From Saksenaea vasiformis B4078 (taxonomy: Eukaryota; Mucoromycota; Mucoromycetes; Mucorales; Saksenaeaceae), in assembly GCA_000697055.1 (NCBI GenBank), contig JNDT01002392.1, positions 1-64,000 of the forward strand: a DNA stretch of 64,000 bases. The letters are read 5' to 3'. The position numbers and the translations under genes were made by a program. This document shows positions 9,334 through 21,435 of this stretch, piece after piece; within the stretch, counting starts at the first letter, position 1, and each line of letters opens with the position of its first letter. The notes beneath the pieces were generated by a model, which was not told the origin of the DNA, ran no database searches, and saw only the letters and a list, made by a program, of their open reading frames with translations.

Positions 9334-11780
9334 ATGAAGCGCAGCAATTTTTTTAAGGAAAGCGAGCAGCTCGACTTTGAGACATATCTGTCAAATACCC
9401 ATGATGGATACGCGAAGAACACGATCAAGGCGGTACGAAGCATTCTCCAGGACTACAGGCATGACCTCGAGCAGTGGATCAGGATTGCGCCTCACGATCA
9501 GAGAATATCGCTGGGGAGTTTGAAAAGAAACTACACTGTAAGTGATGAGAGTGGAACTTTTGCTTATTATCGCCTTTAAGCTCCTTATATTTTTGACTAT
9601 TTCTGCTAGGATACTGAACTGAAGCAGTTAATGGACTCTGAGACACGACGAGGAGACACACAGCAGTCCACCTACCAAACTACAGTGAACGGCGACGTGC
9701 AAAGTCTTTCTGTTGGGCCGGTAAAGACAGTTGTGAAAAGCTGGTTTCGACGAGTTGCTAACACTGGGAGCATCAGACATATGCAGCACCGATAAACGAT
9801 GAGGCGCCACGGATCGTGGGTTTCTGTGAGAATTATGTTCTCTTTGTGTACTTACATTGCCTTTTGATATAGAAGCGACAAAAAAGAACGAAGAGCACAG
9901 AGTCAATTACACAGGATGATGCCGCCAGCGCACAGCCAAATGCCGCCATAACCCAGCCCGATGTCACCACCACCACCACCAGCAGTTTGCCAAATGTCGC
10001 CGCCAGCGCTCAGCAAAATGTTGCCAATGACACTGACAACCTGGATGTCGCCGACTTCCAAAACTCCCCATACAACAAGCTTTGTGATGCTCTCTCGAGT
10101 GAATCGGTTGGTTTTGTACGTTTTATCCCATCATGTCACTCACGGACTTGAACTAGACATTAGCAACAATCACAGTGACGACGAAGGAGACGATGGATGT
10201 CGAAGACATCGTACCATCCACGGCTGTTTTCACACATTCAATGACCAGGGCCTTACTCTTTCAGTGGACATATGACTTGGTAAGTTGCTTTTCGTGATGT
10301 GTCAACCACTTTCTAAAGACTGTTGGTAGTATCGGAAGAAGACCGCGAGCATGGGTGCCATCACTCTGAAAATAATCATGGAACGACCCATCGTGACAAC
10401 AGCTGATGCGCTGACAAGGTTGGCTGCAGATATTCTCACCGATTGGAGCAAAGCTGACGATGCACCGGATACGCCCTGAGGTAAAACGATCCACCTGCCA
10501 TTCATACAAGACTTGGTCTGACGTTGTTATGCAAATTAGTCTCTCGCTTTCTTTGATTGTCGATACCACGAAAGCACCATCAACACCAAGGATCCGCGAT
10601 GCCTTGACATCCGATCAGTGGAAACAAGCTCGAGATGTTGCCCAGGCCAATGACATTCCTGCGTTACCGATAGAAGTCGAGGATCTCTTTAAAGAGGCGG
10701 TTGAGGTATTTTTCATTCGAGTGGACCACAATCGTGTCCTTACACTCCCCTTCCAAGCTCTTGACGTCAGACGACAAGCATGGAAAGCACATGGCTCTAC
10801 AATATCTGACTAAAACAGCGGTAGCGGAGCAGCAAAAGATGGAGGATTCATTTCTACTGCAAACAATCGACATCCTTGCATACATGTAAGTCAACAGCTG
10901 TCATTAGTAGCATTCAAATTCTCATTGGTCGCTTCTTGATGTAGCCTCAGAAACGCCGAGAAGTGGGCAAAGGAGGGCGAAGCAACAGAGGTTGATTGGA
11001 CGCATCGACTTGTCACAGTGTTGGATCATCTGCTTCGGGATACTGCATTGACAGTCAGGATGTAGTGGACTTATATGTGGAAAAAGAGGCCATATATTGA
11101 CATGAACTTTTATAGAAGGGGCGAAAAGTGTAGTGTAGCAACCAAAGAGACCCGTGTTGCAAATGAAATGGCATATGGAACAGAGGAGTCAGTGCGCAAG
11201 GCGATAGGCAGAAAGATCGATGTGTTGATGGAGCATGACAAGTTCGAACTCAGTGCCTCAGAGTGGAATACATCTAATTGCGGGCAGTCTCTCAAAGACA
11301 AGCAACACAGCAAGAACGTACGGGTAAACGCTTGCATCCTCTCGCGGCTATGGAGCCTACCATTCAAGGATGAAGAGAACGATCCAAAATTTGCATGTGC
11401 TTACCATGGAGTGGTTCGGTGAGTGACGCTTACTGCTGTGATACAGGTTCCACGGGCCAACTGCTGTCTGTCAAGAGATCTGAAAAGCATTATGTGGTTG
11501 GATCTGTTGGCAATATCTATTTGCCGCGATCCTTGGACGACGTTGGAGATTTTCTGGATACACTCAAGTACCTTTTCTACTTCAAGGTCAGTGAACTGGA
11601 TCATGACAGCTTCACCTCTGACTTTATACTCACTTTTTATGATAGGAACATCATAAGAAGCTGCACAGAACTATCCGAGGACCGTTGGCAAGGATGCGAC
11701 GTTTGCGGAAAACTGGAGAACCGTCCCAACCGCTATCCAGCCCAGGGATTTTTCTGACACCATCCATCCTCCATGAGTAA
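9334..11780 (+). pseudogene. PD-(D/E)XK nuclease-like family member, twelve exons, disabled
   Basis: Exons: 9334-9537, 9610-9720, 9777-9815, 9873-10106, 10157-10279, 10330-10480, 10575-10705, 10758-10885, 10945-11061, 11116-11418, 11447-11586, 11646-11780. Phases agree except at three defects. An in-frame TGA is at 10477-10479. One extra base sits in the A4 run 11386-11389; removing it gives MEWFGSTGQL, the expected continuation. Intron 11419-11446 would be only 28 nt. The core near 11116-11360 reads GRKIDVLMEHDKFELSASEWN, resembling the D...ExK signature of PD-(D/E)XK nucleases, but the Lys position is Asn. KNVRVNACIL follows, as in a large Mucorales family I recall (unverified). Function of that family is unknown. 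The N-terminal half has an Ala/Thr-rich linker near 9960. It lies among mobile-element relics. Confidence 0.5.
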
Positions 11781-12642
11781 GGCACCCATTTACGTATTGA
11801 TTGTTTTATAAATCATGAACGTCAATGTGAATACTGCGCATGCCAATGTGAAAGTGATCAAACGCCATCTGGATGAGGAAGCTGCGTCAAATCCAAAAAT
11901 ACCAGACGCGAAGTAAAATACCCTCTTTTTCCTTTTACAAAAAAAAAAAAAATTGAAGGATCTGTGGGTCAATAAGTTGCCCTCTACTAGGAAGATTTTG
12001 TAAGCATTGAGTAAGTTTATCCGATGCACTCCTCGGTCGTGATATTGGTTTATCCGGACTGTCGCCATTCGGATAACCATCCTCTGAGCCCACCTCAGGA
12101 AGCAGTCTTCTCAGAAGGACTCAGTAAACCACCAGATCGTCTTGATAAGTTTTGTTGTGTCCATAGTCACAGTAAAGAGTGGTTGCTGTTCTCCAAATGA
12201 GGGCTAGTATGATAGCATGACAACCGGCAGACATTACAAGCGTGCCCCATTTTTTTTATCCGATACGGAAACACTATCGTCTTCCGCCACACGTTTCGTA
12301 TCTGAGTCTTCCGACAGGTTAAAAGTAGATAATCCAGCTCTCAAACCGTGGTATTTCAATGAGAAAAAAAATTAGGACTATGATGCTTCCAACCGTACAG
12401 TAGTATTTAGAAGGACGAGTTTATATGTGTTCCTGTTTTCTTTTTTTCTTTTTTTGAATGCGAAATCTGTGAGCTAGCTACGGGTTTCTGTTCCCCATCG
12501 CGCTATCCCAAAAATAAATTTTTTTGGATGACCGCGGAAAAACATATGTAATAAGCCGGCATCAAGAGTTTAGATCTTTTAGCTAAGCTCTTTCTTTTCC
12601 TTCTCTCCCTTCTTTGTTTCCTTTTTATCACCGAGTTGCGCT
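11781..12642. other. Intergenic, promoter region of the elongase gene
   Basis: No coding signal was seen. There are A/T homopolymers near 11938-11953 and 12360-12370, and a pyrimidine-rich leader at 12580-12640 immediately before the elongase ATG. Confidence 0.5.
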
Positions 12643-13683
12643 ATGGTTGACTTCAGTGTGGACAGGCCGTTTGGTATTTATTTGTTCGATTATTTCGACA
12701 AGATCTATACGGCCGTCGTTGGTAGATCCGCTACGGAATTCGCTTTTACCGAAGGCGTGACCCCATTATCAACGTTGCCTGAAGGTAGCCGGAAAGTCAT
12801 TGATAGAAGAATGAGGTTTACTAATGTACTATTCTTTCTAGTCGTTATTGGCTGCATTACGTATTTTATTGTCATTTTCGGTGGCCAGTACTTATTGCGC
12901 AACGCTTCACCCATTGCATGCAAAGCCCTGTTCCAGGTTCATAATGTGCTGCTTACTATCGCTTCCGGCGCTCTCTTGCTTTTGCTTATCGAACAAATCC
13001 TTCCGCAATTTGCGCGACACGGCTTGTATTACACGATCTGTTCTGAAGAAGCTTGGACTACAAAGCATGAAGTATTGTATTATTTGAATTATCTTGTGAA
13101 ATACTGGGAGTTGGCGGATACGGTTTTCTTGGTGTTGAAAAAGAAAAAATTAGGTGAGTGGATAAAGAGAGACAAATACTGGTAGCTCTAACAAATCACG
13201 TCAGAGTTCTTGCATTATTATCATCATAGTATGACCATGGCATTGTGTTATAGTCAGCTCGTTGGTCGAACAACCGTGGTAATGTATTGCGTATATTCTA
13301 TTCTCCTTCTCCTTCTTCCCTTTCTTACTTACTGTGTCCCGATTTAGTCTTGGGTACCTATTGTCCTGAATTTGACGGTTCACGTGTTGATGTATTATTA
13401 CTATTTCCGTGCGGCATCTGGTGTCAGACTTTGGTGGAAGAAATATCTGACGTCAATGCAGATCATTCAATTCGTCATTGACCTTGTCGCCATTTACGCA
13501 TGCACCTACAGTTATACCGCCTATACCTACATTGATTACCTTCCAAACTTTGGAACATGTCATGGCACAGAGGCAGCCGCTCTGTTCGGAACCCTGTTAC
13601 TGACGTCGTACCTGTTTTTGTTTATCAATTTCTATAGGATCACTTACAAAGCCAAGAGCAAGCCAGCGGCTAAAAAGATGTAA
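12643..13683 (+). CDS. ELO-family very-long-chain fatty acid elongase (3-ketoacyl-CoA synthase)
   Basis: ELO enzymes in the ER membrane condense malonyl-CoA with acyl-CoA in the first step of fatty acid elongation. Exons 12643-13153, 13205-13278 and 13348-13683 join in frame to give 306 residues, close to the usual 280-350. Seen: hydrophobic segments starting near residues 66 and 100; the family motif KYWELADTVFLVLKKK near 150-165; the catalytic HxxHH box as HYYHHS in exon 2; TVHVLMYYYYF in exon 3; several later membrane segments; and a Lys-rich C-terminus (KPAAKKM) that could act as an ER retrieval signal. An AATAAA-like motif follows directly after the stop. Substrate length (sphingolipid-type or polyunsaturated) cannot be decided from the sequence. 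Confidence 0.93.
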
Positions 13684-14044
13684 ATAAATAAATTGTACAT
13701 GTTGGTAACATAGAACAAGTCAGCAGCGGCAAATGCTGCTGCTGCTGCTGCATGTGAAAAGAGAAGAACAGTGACGGACCAACGAAGCTAAGCCGATAAA
13801 AAAAAAAAAAAAGAAAAAGTCTGTTTCTTCAAAGGAACTGGATGCAGAAGGTTTCACAAGTATGTGTTTAAAATGCAACTTTAATTTTTTGCTTCCGAAC
13901 TTTACATGAAGGAACGGCAAGACACGAATAGAGGGAATAAGAGAAATCGCCCTGTATGGACGAAAAAAAAAAAGAAAAAAATAACAAAAGAAGGGAAGAA
14001 AATAGACATTAAACTACAGATGATTCAATTGCATTCTTAGTGAT
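13684..14044. other. Convergent 3' region with CTG microsatellite
   Basis: This is the short spacer between the convergent elongase and kelch genes. It holds overlapping AATAAA signals right after the elongase stop, a (CTG/GCT) run of about six units at 13734-13752, and A-rich tracts at 13799-13812 and 13962-13990. Confidence 0.7.
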
Positions 14045-16991
14045 CTAGTGTTGCTGAGGTTGCAGCGGGTACTGGCTAGAATCATCACTGCCTTGTCTAT
14101 CACTGAACAGATGCGAAAAGCCTGCTTCAGGATCTTGTTGCTTCTCCCTGGCAGGAGGTGGCGCGAACTGTTCACGGCCGGTTCGTGTCTCGTCCTTGGT
14201 GGCGTTATCGAGTGATCGGAAGACTTCGTCATCGACATAGTAGGCCTTGAAAAGAAGTTCAAGCACCTGCATGCGTTCTTCAACCGAAGCAATACGCTGA
14301 GTTTCGGACTCGTAGGCCAAATTCTGTTGGTCGGTATCGAAGCGTTTGTGGACGGGATCGACCAAAGGAATGCCCGCTTTGGTAATGCGGAACTGAGATT
14401 GAAGGCCGCGCAGCAGCGATCGCTTCATGTCACCCACTGACCAGCGTTGCACAACACCCCAGGGAGAGCGTGGACGGAAACCGAACAACCATGCTTGCAG
14501 AGCAACCAACAGACCAAAGACACCACCGACAAAACCAAGGGCGTTCAACAGGGTGTACATCTTGACTTCACGGTCAATCACCTTTGCAAACTGCTTGGGA
14601 ACAACAGCTACGGAAGCTATGGACGAGTGAACTTGGGTGTAGACTGGATTAGGAGCCTCTGCACGGAAGTAACTTGTGATCTCGGGTGTGTTGTTTTGAA
14701 TGGGAAGGAAACCGACGTAGTTCCAGTCAGCATTCTGCAGGTAACGATGGTCGACTAGTTCGTAGCTGAGGGCGTTATAGGTGTAGGGCTCGATGGTAAA
14801 GACATTGGTGGCCTGGATGTCATTACGTTCGGCGTTCATCCAGCTCAACACGTCGGCTTCGCGCATCAAACTAGGTGTATCGTCACGGATGTTGTAGATC
14901 TGCACGTTGGGATCCATCTCGCGAGGGAACAAAGAAACGTGGACACGTCCGAAGGTGATATTTTGATCGCCATAGAAACTGAAGGTCATGGTAGAGCCGT
15001 TGTTGGCGCCAGATGTGCCTGTCATCTGGAAAGTTCGTGGAGCTCGGAACAAGTAACAGTTCACCTCGCCAAGATCATCTGAGAAAGTGGGGATGAAGAC
15101 GCTCTTGTTCAACGGCTGGACATATTCTGAACATGGGAAACCGTTATTTGTCTGACAGACAACGCCAGGGTTTCTGGGATCTCCAGCGTTAGGGTATGTA
15201 GGATAACCATCAAAACAGAAACGAACGTCTAAAAAGAAAAAAGTTGTCAGCCACCAAGCTAATTCGTCGTTGTCACTAATAAGTTTACCTGGAACGTCCA
15301 CAGTAGCAGAAGGCTGGATGATTCTTTGCGTCACGTTGGGACTTGTGATGGCCTGTCGAATAACAAAGACAAGGAACATAGTGAACAGGAAGAGAAGAAT
15401 AACTTGGAAGAAGATGCGCGTTGTTTCGGCCCAGATAGGCTCACCAGATCTAAAAATACACGTGTTAGAAAATTCAGAGGCGGTGTCTATTTTCCTTCTC
15501 TTTACCTTGGCTTCCAGATATCTTTGTGAATTCTTACTACCAACCAGCGGACATAAGCAGAGAAGCGCCACAACAAGAACAGAATGATGGCAGCCAGGAC
15601 AACAGCGGCAACAGTGACACCAGCAATCAAACCAGCCGAAACGCCACTTGTGCCTTGATTGACGGTATTGAATGACTGCAACCAGGAGAAGGTGTTCAAG
15701 TCGAGAACGTTGATATCATTATAGTAGGTGTTCAATGCCGAACCTGAAAATCTGTAAGTTGAAAAAGATAAAGGTAGTATTTTTCTTTTCCTTACCAAAT
15801 GAAACAAGGAGATATTTTCCATTCAGTAAACCAGCAGCAGCGAAATTACGGCGTGACGGAGCAATGCCTTGTGTGTTTGGACGAGTCCAAGTCCATGTGG
15901 TTGTGTCCAGCACATCAATTACATTCAGATATTCTCTCAATCGTTCTACACTGCCATTGTCACCTAGAATAAAACAACATCATCAGTCAATGTAAAAAAT
16001 GGAAGCTATTCAGTTCCTTACCTCCGAAAAGAATGATCTTATTATCAGAAGCTAACGGTGAAACAGAGATCGTTAGTGAGCAATGATCGTACAAGAAAGA
16101 AAGAAAGACAGACAGAAAAATAGATGATTACGTACTGACGACAGCGTTGTGATCTGCTCGTCCCTGAATATTGACTGACTGAGGTGGTGTAAGCTGCTGT
16201 GTCGTCCATTTGTTTGTTTTGGGATCGTAAATATCAGCGGACGACATAGGTGCAAGGGTTCTGCTAATTTGTTCGCCATTTCTAGTCATAAGGACACCAC
16301 CGAGAACAACGAGTCTTCCATCGCTGAGAAAGAAAATAAAAAAAGAATTAAATTAATTGTTTTAAGAAATAAAGAAATACCTTAAAAGGGAAGCAGTATG
16401 ACCGTAACGCGCTGTAGGTGTGTTGGCCAATGGAGTGAAAACCATATTAGTAAGGTCCAGCGACCATAAATCGGGGAAGATGATAGTGCGATTCACAGCT
16501 CCACCATAGATGTAAACTTTATTGCCGTTATCATATGGTGTTGCACTGAACATATTTCGATTGATAGGAACGTTGGTTGCATTGTAATTGGTATTCAGGT
16601 TCGAGGGAGTCCAATTTCCATTGGTGAAAGAGTAACGATAGATCTGGAGTGGCCAGAGTCTGTTTAGTGTTGCATTGGATGCGCCTCCCAGAAGGTAGAG
16701 GAAGTCGCCAGAAGAAACAGACTGTCCATAGGTCACACCTTCGGGAGTATTCTGTTGAGGGAGCTGTTGCCAAGCGAACGTGTCACCATTCTGACTAAGT
16801 TGATAGAGATCGTTGGAATATCCAACGGTAGCATTTTCACCACCAAAGAGGACTAGAGAGTTGTTTCTTTGTGCGTAGGCCATACCTCCCTTGAAGGGAA
16901 GGTTGGCCATAAAGTTGGGTAAGAAAAAGTAGGCATGGACTGAAGGGAAGGCGACCACGAAGGCCAGGAAAAGAAATGCAAATTTTTTCAT
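14045..16991 (-). CDS. Secreted-pathway kelch-repeat protein with C-terminal membrane segments
   Basis: Exons: 16991-16381, 16323-16136, 16051-16022, 15963-15796, 15743-15506, 15449-15289, 15228-14045; together 860 codons in frame. The N-terminus is a signal peptide (hydrophobic residues 4-20). Kelch blades with LVLFGG, LYLLGG, VYIYGG, LVVLGG and IILFGG motifs make up roughly residues 35-380, a beta-propeller on the lumenal or outer side. A membrane helix follows (SAGLIAGVTVAAVVLAAIIL), then a second (VILLFLFTMFLVFVI), a mostly soluble domain with many Asn, and a third membrane segment (LNALGFVGGVFGLLVALQAW) near residue 690. The C-terminal tail is charged and Gln/Pro rich. Kelch proteins with this layout occur in Mucoromycota; their function is not established. 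A role in the cell surface or endomembranes is inference. Confidence 0.88.
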
Positions 16992-19900
16992 GAGCAGAGG
17001 GTGAAGGGATGCTCAGGAAAATAAAGAGAAAAAAAAACAGATGATAAATGAAAGGACAGGTGCGCACAATGAAAGTAGGGGAAGAAGAAGGAAAAAGAAA
17101 GGTACCCGACCTAAAAGTGGGTGATCGAATATTTTTGTGCGTGAGAGGAGATCAAAGGGTTATCTTGTTTCTCTTTTACGGTCTCGACTTGTAGTACATT
17201 ATGTTACACTTAATTTGATTCCCGGTGCACCCTGTCCTCCGTTAATTACTATAACAGGTAATGACCCATTCCCTCCTTTCCCTACTTCGTTGATGTTCAA
17301 CCTGTCTTGACATTTCAGCAGCATCTATTTTTCGTCTTCTTCACATTCATAAATATCTTGTAACTTCAATTCTTGCCTGCCTTATTCCCTCATCAGGCTA
17401 CTCTTGATGATGAGCTTAACCTACCGCTTACGAATCGGGTCTAAATTCGTTCCGATTCAAAGTATAAATAGCGCCCCCAAAATTGTTCGCATAGACTTTT
17501 AACATTTTCATTTGAGAATAACACGTCTATTTTGTCTTCTATGTTCTCATTCGTGTTCTCTAAAGTAACGTCCCCAAGCTGAAATAGGCACAACAAGAAC
17601 AAATGTCGTCCCACAGAAGCATTCGCTTTGCGGAGTTCATAATGGCGGTTCCCTGGGGAGTAATGTGCTCTGCACGGCTCCTGTTGTGTCATCCTGCAAC
17701 CTCGTGTGTCGAAAAAAGAAACAAAACGCTTTCCATGCTATTTATTTAAGTCGTCGTCTCTTTCTCTTCAGAACCATGAAAATAACATAGTTAACCTAAG
17801 AACAGCAAACATGCTTCCTCCGACACTGTATACCATGATCATAACTCTCGAAGGGAGTTAATCATGGGATGATTTGGCTTCCCTTTTTCTCCTTTTTATA
17901 GACGATCAGCTACACGCCATCGAAAGAAGCACTTTTAAAATGCTACTCGTAGAAATGTAAAGATCTACTATCATCGAGAGGGAGAAAAATCTTTTTTTTG
18001 TATTGCCGCTTGCAACCGAAAGAGATGAACGAAATAACCCATGTGAGTCTCACTAAATAGCCAGCATGGTTAGCTTCTGCAGCTAACGGCACCAAATTTC
18101 TCATACTCAGACGCCAAGCAATGTTGAAGATCAGCGCCACTTGTTACACCGCACTACACAAAGAGATTTTTCATACTGGCATGTATACTTGCAGCACTTT
18201 TTCAACAAAAAATCATCTACCGTCCTAAGTTGTCATTCCAGAAGGAGATGATGACTGTATACGGTAATAAATTGACGTGTAAACTCCGTACAGTAGCCAC
18301 TATCAGAGGTGGTAGGTGGACACATTTCGCATTCTGGACAGAATAGAAATGCCATCAGTGCAATACAGATGATATATTACCGCTTTGTTTTTTTTTCACA
18401 GCTTATGAATTGGATCTTGAACAGATCGATAATCCATTAAAACAAGAATGCAATAGCTGAGAGACGCGCAGACTGTCCTTTCACTGTCCTTTATGTTACA
18501 GAGGATAAAACTATGAAAAGATAGATACAAAACGGCTGAAGCGATACACTGATTTCCTTCATAGAACTGGGCCATGTACACCACGCATTGCGCCAAAATG
18601 TAATATACGTGAGCAGTATAACGCGCATTTTATTTATGCATGTACACCTTTTGTTTGCTTTTTTTTGTTATATTGACAATTTTTTCCGCTTACGAAAGTG
18701 ACTAAATGCAACCCTACATGTTAGAGTATGCCTTCAACTCAGATGACGTCGCCATGACATACACAGATCTTTAGGGGTAGGTGAGTTACCATTGCCTGTT
18801 GCGTTTGCAGACACACCCTGATCGGTTCGTTTGGTGGGGTACGAAATAAACGAGGGATCGCAGATGTAATTCAGACGAAAGGCTGTTCCTTGCAGGATTA
18901 TGTTGGACGAGAAATACATTGTACAAATGCGTGATGGTCACGGTAGAGTAAAAAGGAAAATGATGATAATTGAGCCATGAGAGCAGGTAAGTATAGAAAA
19001 TGCACAGATACTCAGAAGAACTAGAATAAAAACAAGAGTATGCGAGTACGGAACATAGAAAAACTTGGCCTATTCGCGCTACTTTGGCAACAATGAACTT
19101 TATTTGATCATCGTTATTACCAAAAGCAAAAAAAAAAAAAAAGAGAACTTGTTGGAAATTCGTCCATGTAGGTTTCCTAGTTCAATCACTTTCTTAGTGT
19201 CTCTAGTTACTTTCTTCCGCATTGAGTGGCATAAGATTGCATAGCTTCCTAAAAATGGACTCACGCATCAATTAGATCTGGCTTCGTAACACAAGAAGTC
19301 TCTCAACCTTTAAAGCAGTATGCTGTAACGATGATCTATCCACAACATGAGATGCACTGACATCATTGAGACTTGTGGGAACTCTTTCGGTTTCCATCAC
19401 ACTCTCTCAGATCAGTTATCCGGTGATCCACGACAACCGCCAACTTTAATCAACCCGCAAAGCCAAGTTTTTTATTTTTATTTTTATTTTTTTGCTTTGT
19501 GATGATCGCATCAGACATACTTTCTATCTAAGCTGGTTTTTTAGTGCATTTGAGATACATCAAGTACAGCAAGTTGTAAATCATATCGCTATCTATAGGT
19601 CTTCTTGGTCTATCCAAGTTTACAACAAGATCGCACGTCAATACCAATGGACTGTCGTATCTCCACATGGTTCTTAATGCATGACCTGCCTATTCGTCCT
19701 TAGGGCATGGTGATACCGCGAAATGAGTTTTTCAGTGCACAAGCTCATTAAGCTCTGTTATAGTTTGATTGGAACGTTGTACAGAGGTATCGTACGACGG
19801 TACTTCGTTCAAGAAGCGACGTTTCGTCAAACAGAGTCCACCAACACGTATGACTTTGACAGAGTTACCCAAAGAAAAGGGAAGACTATTATTAAGAAAG

Positions 19901-21435
19901 TAAAGCTTTTGAATATCATAGAAGGTCAACAGGTCAAGGAAACGAATACGTGCAAACCAGACTTGGATACGCATACTATATTACAGATATGATGCGAAAG
20001 AAGACATCACAAGTGATCGAGTGGTGCCAAGGCGCAGGGCATCGAGGAAATGAGAACATATAAGCCAGATTTGGAGATATTTACAGTGTTGTGAAGAAAA
20101 GACGTCAATAAAGCTACTGAATAGTACCAAAGGGCTGAGGTTCACAGTAATAAAGAACTGCAATACAAACTCGATGATCTAGAGAGAAGGATAATAGTGC
20201 CGCCGAAAAGAGAAGTCTATTTTCAGAGTCTCTGGATTAAAGAACTGATTGCTGTCTCTTAGATTGAGAACAGGACAGCTGAATAACAGCCATTTCACCT
20301 CATAATCGACGGCTGTTCTTCCTCCGTGTACCGATATCCCTGAATTCTTTGTTTCAACACTAACTCTGGCCATTTGGAACTGCATTTCAGTCATAGACTG
20401 ATAGAATACTCGTATGTTCGTGTATCCGCTATTCGTCCTGAAAGCACTGATCTTTTAAGACCTTCTACACGGTCCACTTTGTGATGTTTGTATACAATGA
20501 AATCATTAGTCACAGAGCATTCATTTTTAAGGAGACAGTGGATAAATAGTTTCCGTTACGCTGACTTTCGTAGATAATGCGGTAAAGTGCAAGTTTTGTA
20601 AACAACGGAAATGTTGTTGCAATGATGGTACAATGTGGACCTGATGGTGGTTTTCCGGAGGAAATTTACCTGGTATAAGTGATAACTGATACGTAAAACA
20701 ACAACGCCTGGAAATTAGTCAAGCATCATGCTCACAATCAGAGCATTGTTCAATAAAATGGGACCAGAGACTGGTTCAAATCATTTTGGAATGGACTGCG
20801 GTGTTCGTTGTTCAGCATTCAAACGCCGTTTCCTTTCAACTGCCGTTTGCGTGTTATGGCACAACAAATTGCGCAATGTTAGATCTCAGCAGACGCAACG
20901 ACGACGAGGTCGAGACGTTCGATTCAAGCCCAGTTCTCTGTTTTCACAAAATCCCTCTAACCCACGCAGATGGAAAAAATGTTTCATAACAAAATAGATT
21001 TCTGTCATATATGAGAGACACAAAAGCGTTCGAGAATAAAGAGTATACGTCAACACAAAAATTGGTTAGTTAAATCTCCTGTCACAGATTTACTTACGTT
21101 GGTGTGACCCTATTGCGTTTTAACCATTAGTGCATCTGGGAAGCTGGGAGACCAATACACCGTAACCCGGGGATACAATTTATATAGCTTAGTATAGGGC
21201 GGAGCCCTGAGAGAGATGTTACGTGCTACTGATGTTTTAAAGACAACTAAAAGAGTAGTGCGCTTGACAGTTTGCATAGCGAGTGGGACACAGCAAAGAC
21301 GCACTGACTTTTTTTTTTGCTCTCTTTCAAAAAGATCTCCGCTATCATGGAGATTTGTGCCACTTCCTTTTTAAAAAATAGAAAAAAGGGTTTCTCTCTT
21401 TCCCTTCTTTTTCCTTCCTTTCCTCGTGCAAAAAG
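16992..21435. other. Long gene-poor interval
   Basis: About 4.4 kb without a confident intact gene. The first 200 bp is the T/A-rich upstream region of the kelch gene. The only coding-like signal is the Sel1-like relic at 19.9-20.2 kb. T-rich tracts precede the MATE start near 21310-21435. Confidence 0.5.
19900..20200 (+). pseudogene. Relic of a Sel1-type 36-residue repeat gene
   Basis: The sequence aaaccag at 19954 recurs as aagccag at 20062, exactly 108 bp later, and a weaker third copy lies near 20167. Translated, the units read CKPDLDTHTIL, YKPDLEIFTVL and QYKLDDL, and between them comes KDVNKATE-YQRAE. That mirrors the DYVKAAEWYRKAAE pattern of Sel1 repeats. Stops interrupt each unit. 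The 36-codon period matches the Sel1 genes at 36.8-41.7 kb. The region is too decayed for a firm call. Confidence 0.4.

Noticed and set aside
9961..10275. Plus-strand 104-codon frame starting MSPPPPPAV
   Set aside because: Out of frame with the spliced nuclease-like gene, whose Thr/Ala-rich exon 9873-10106 explains this stretch better.
20905..20945. GTTCGATTC box resembling a tRNA T-loop
   Set aside because: No matching acceptor stem, anticodon arm or A box at the right distance; no tRNA gene was found in the window.
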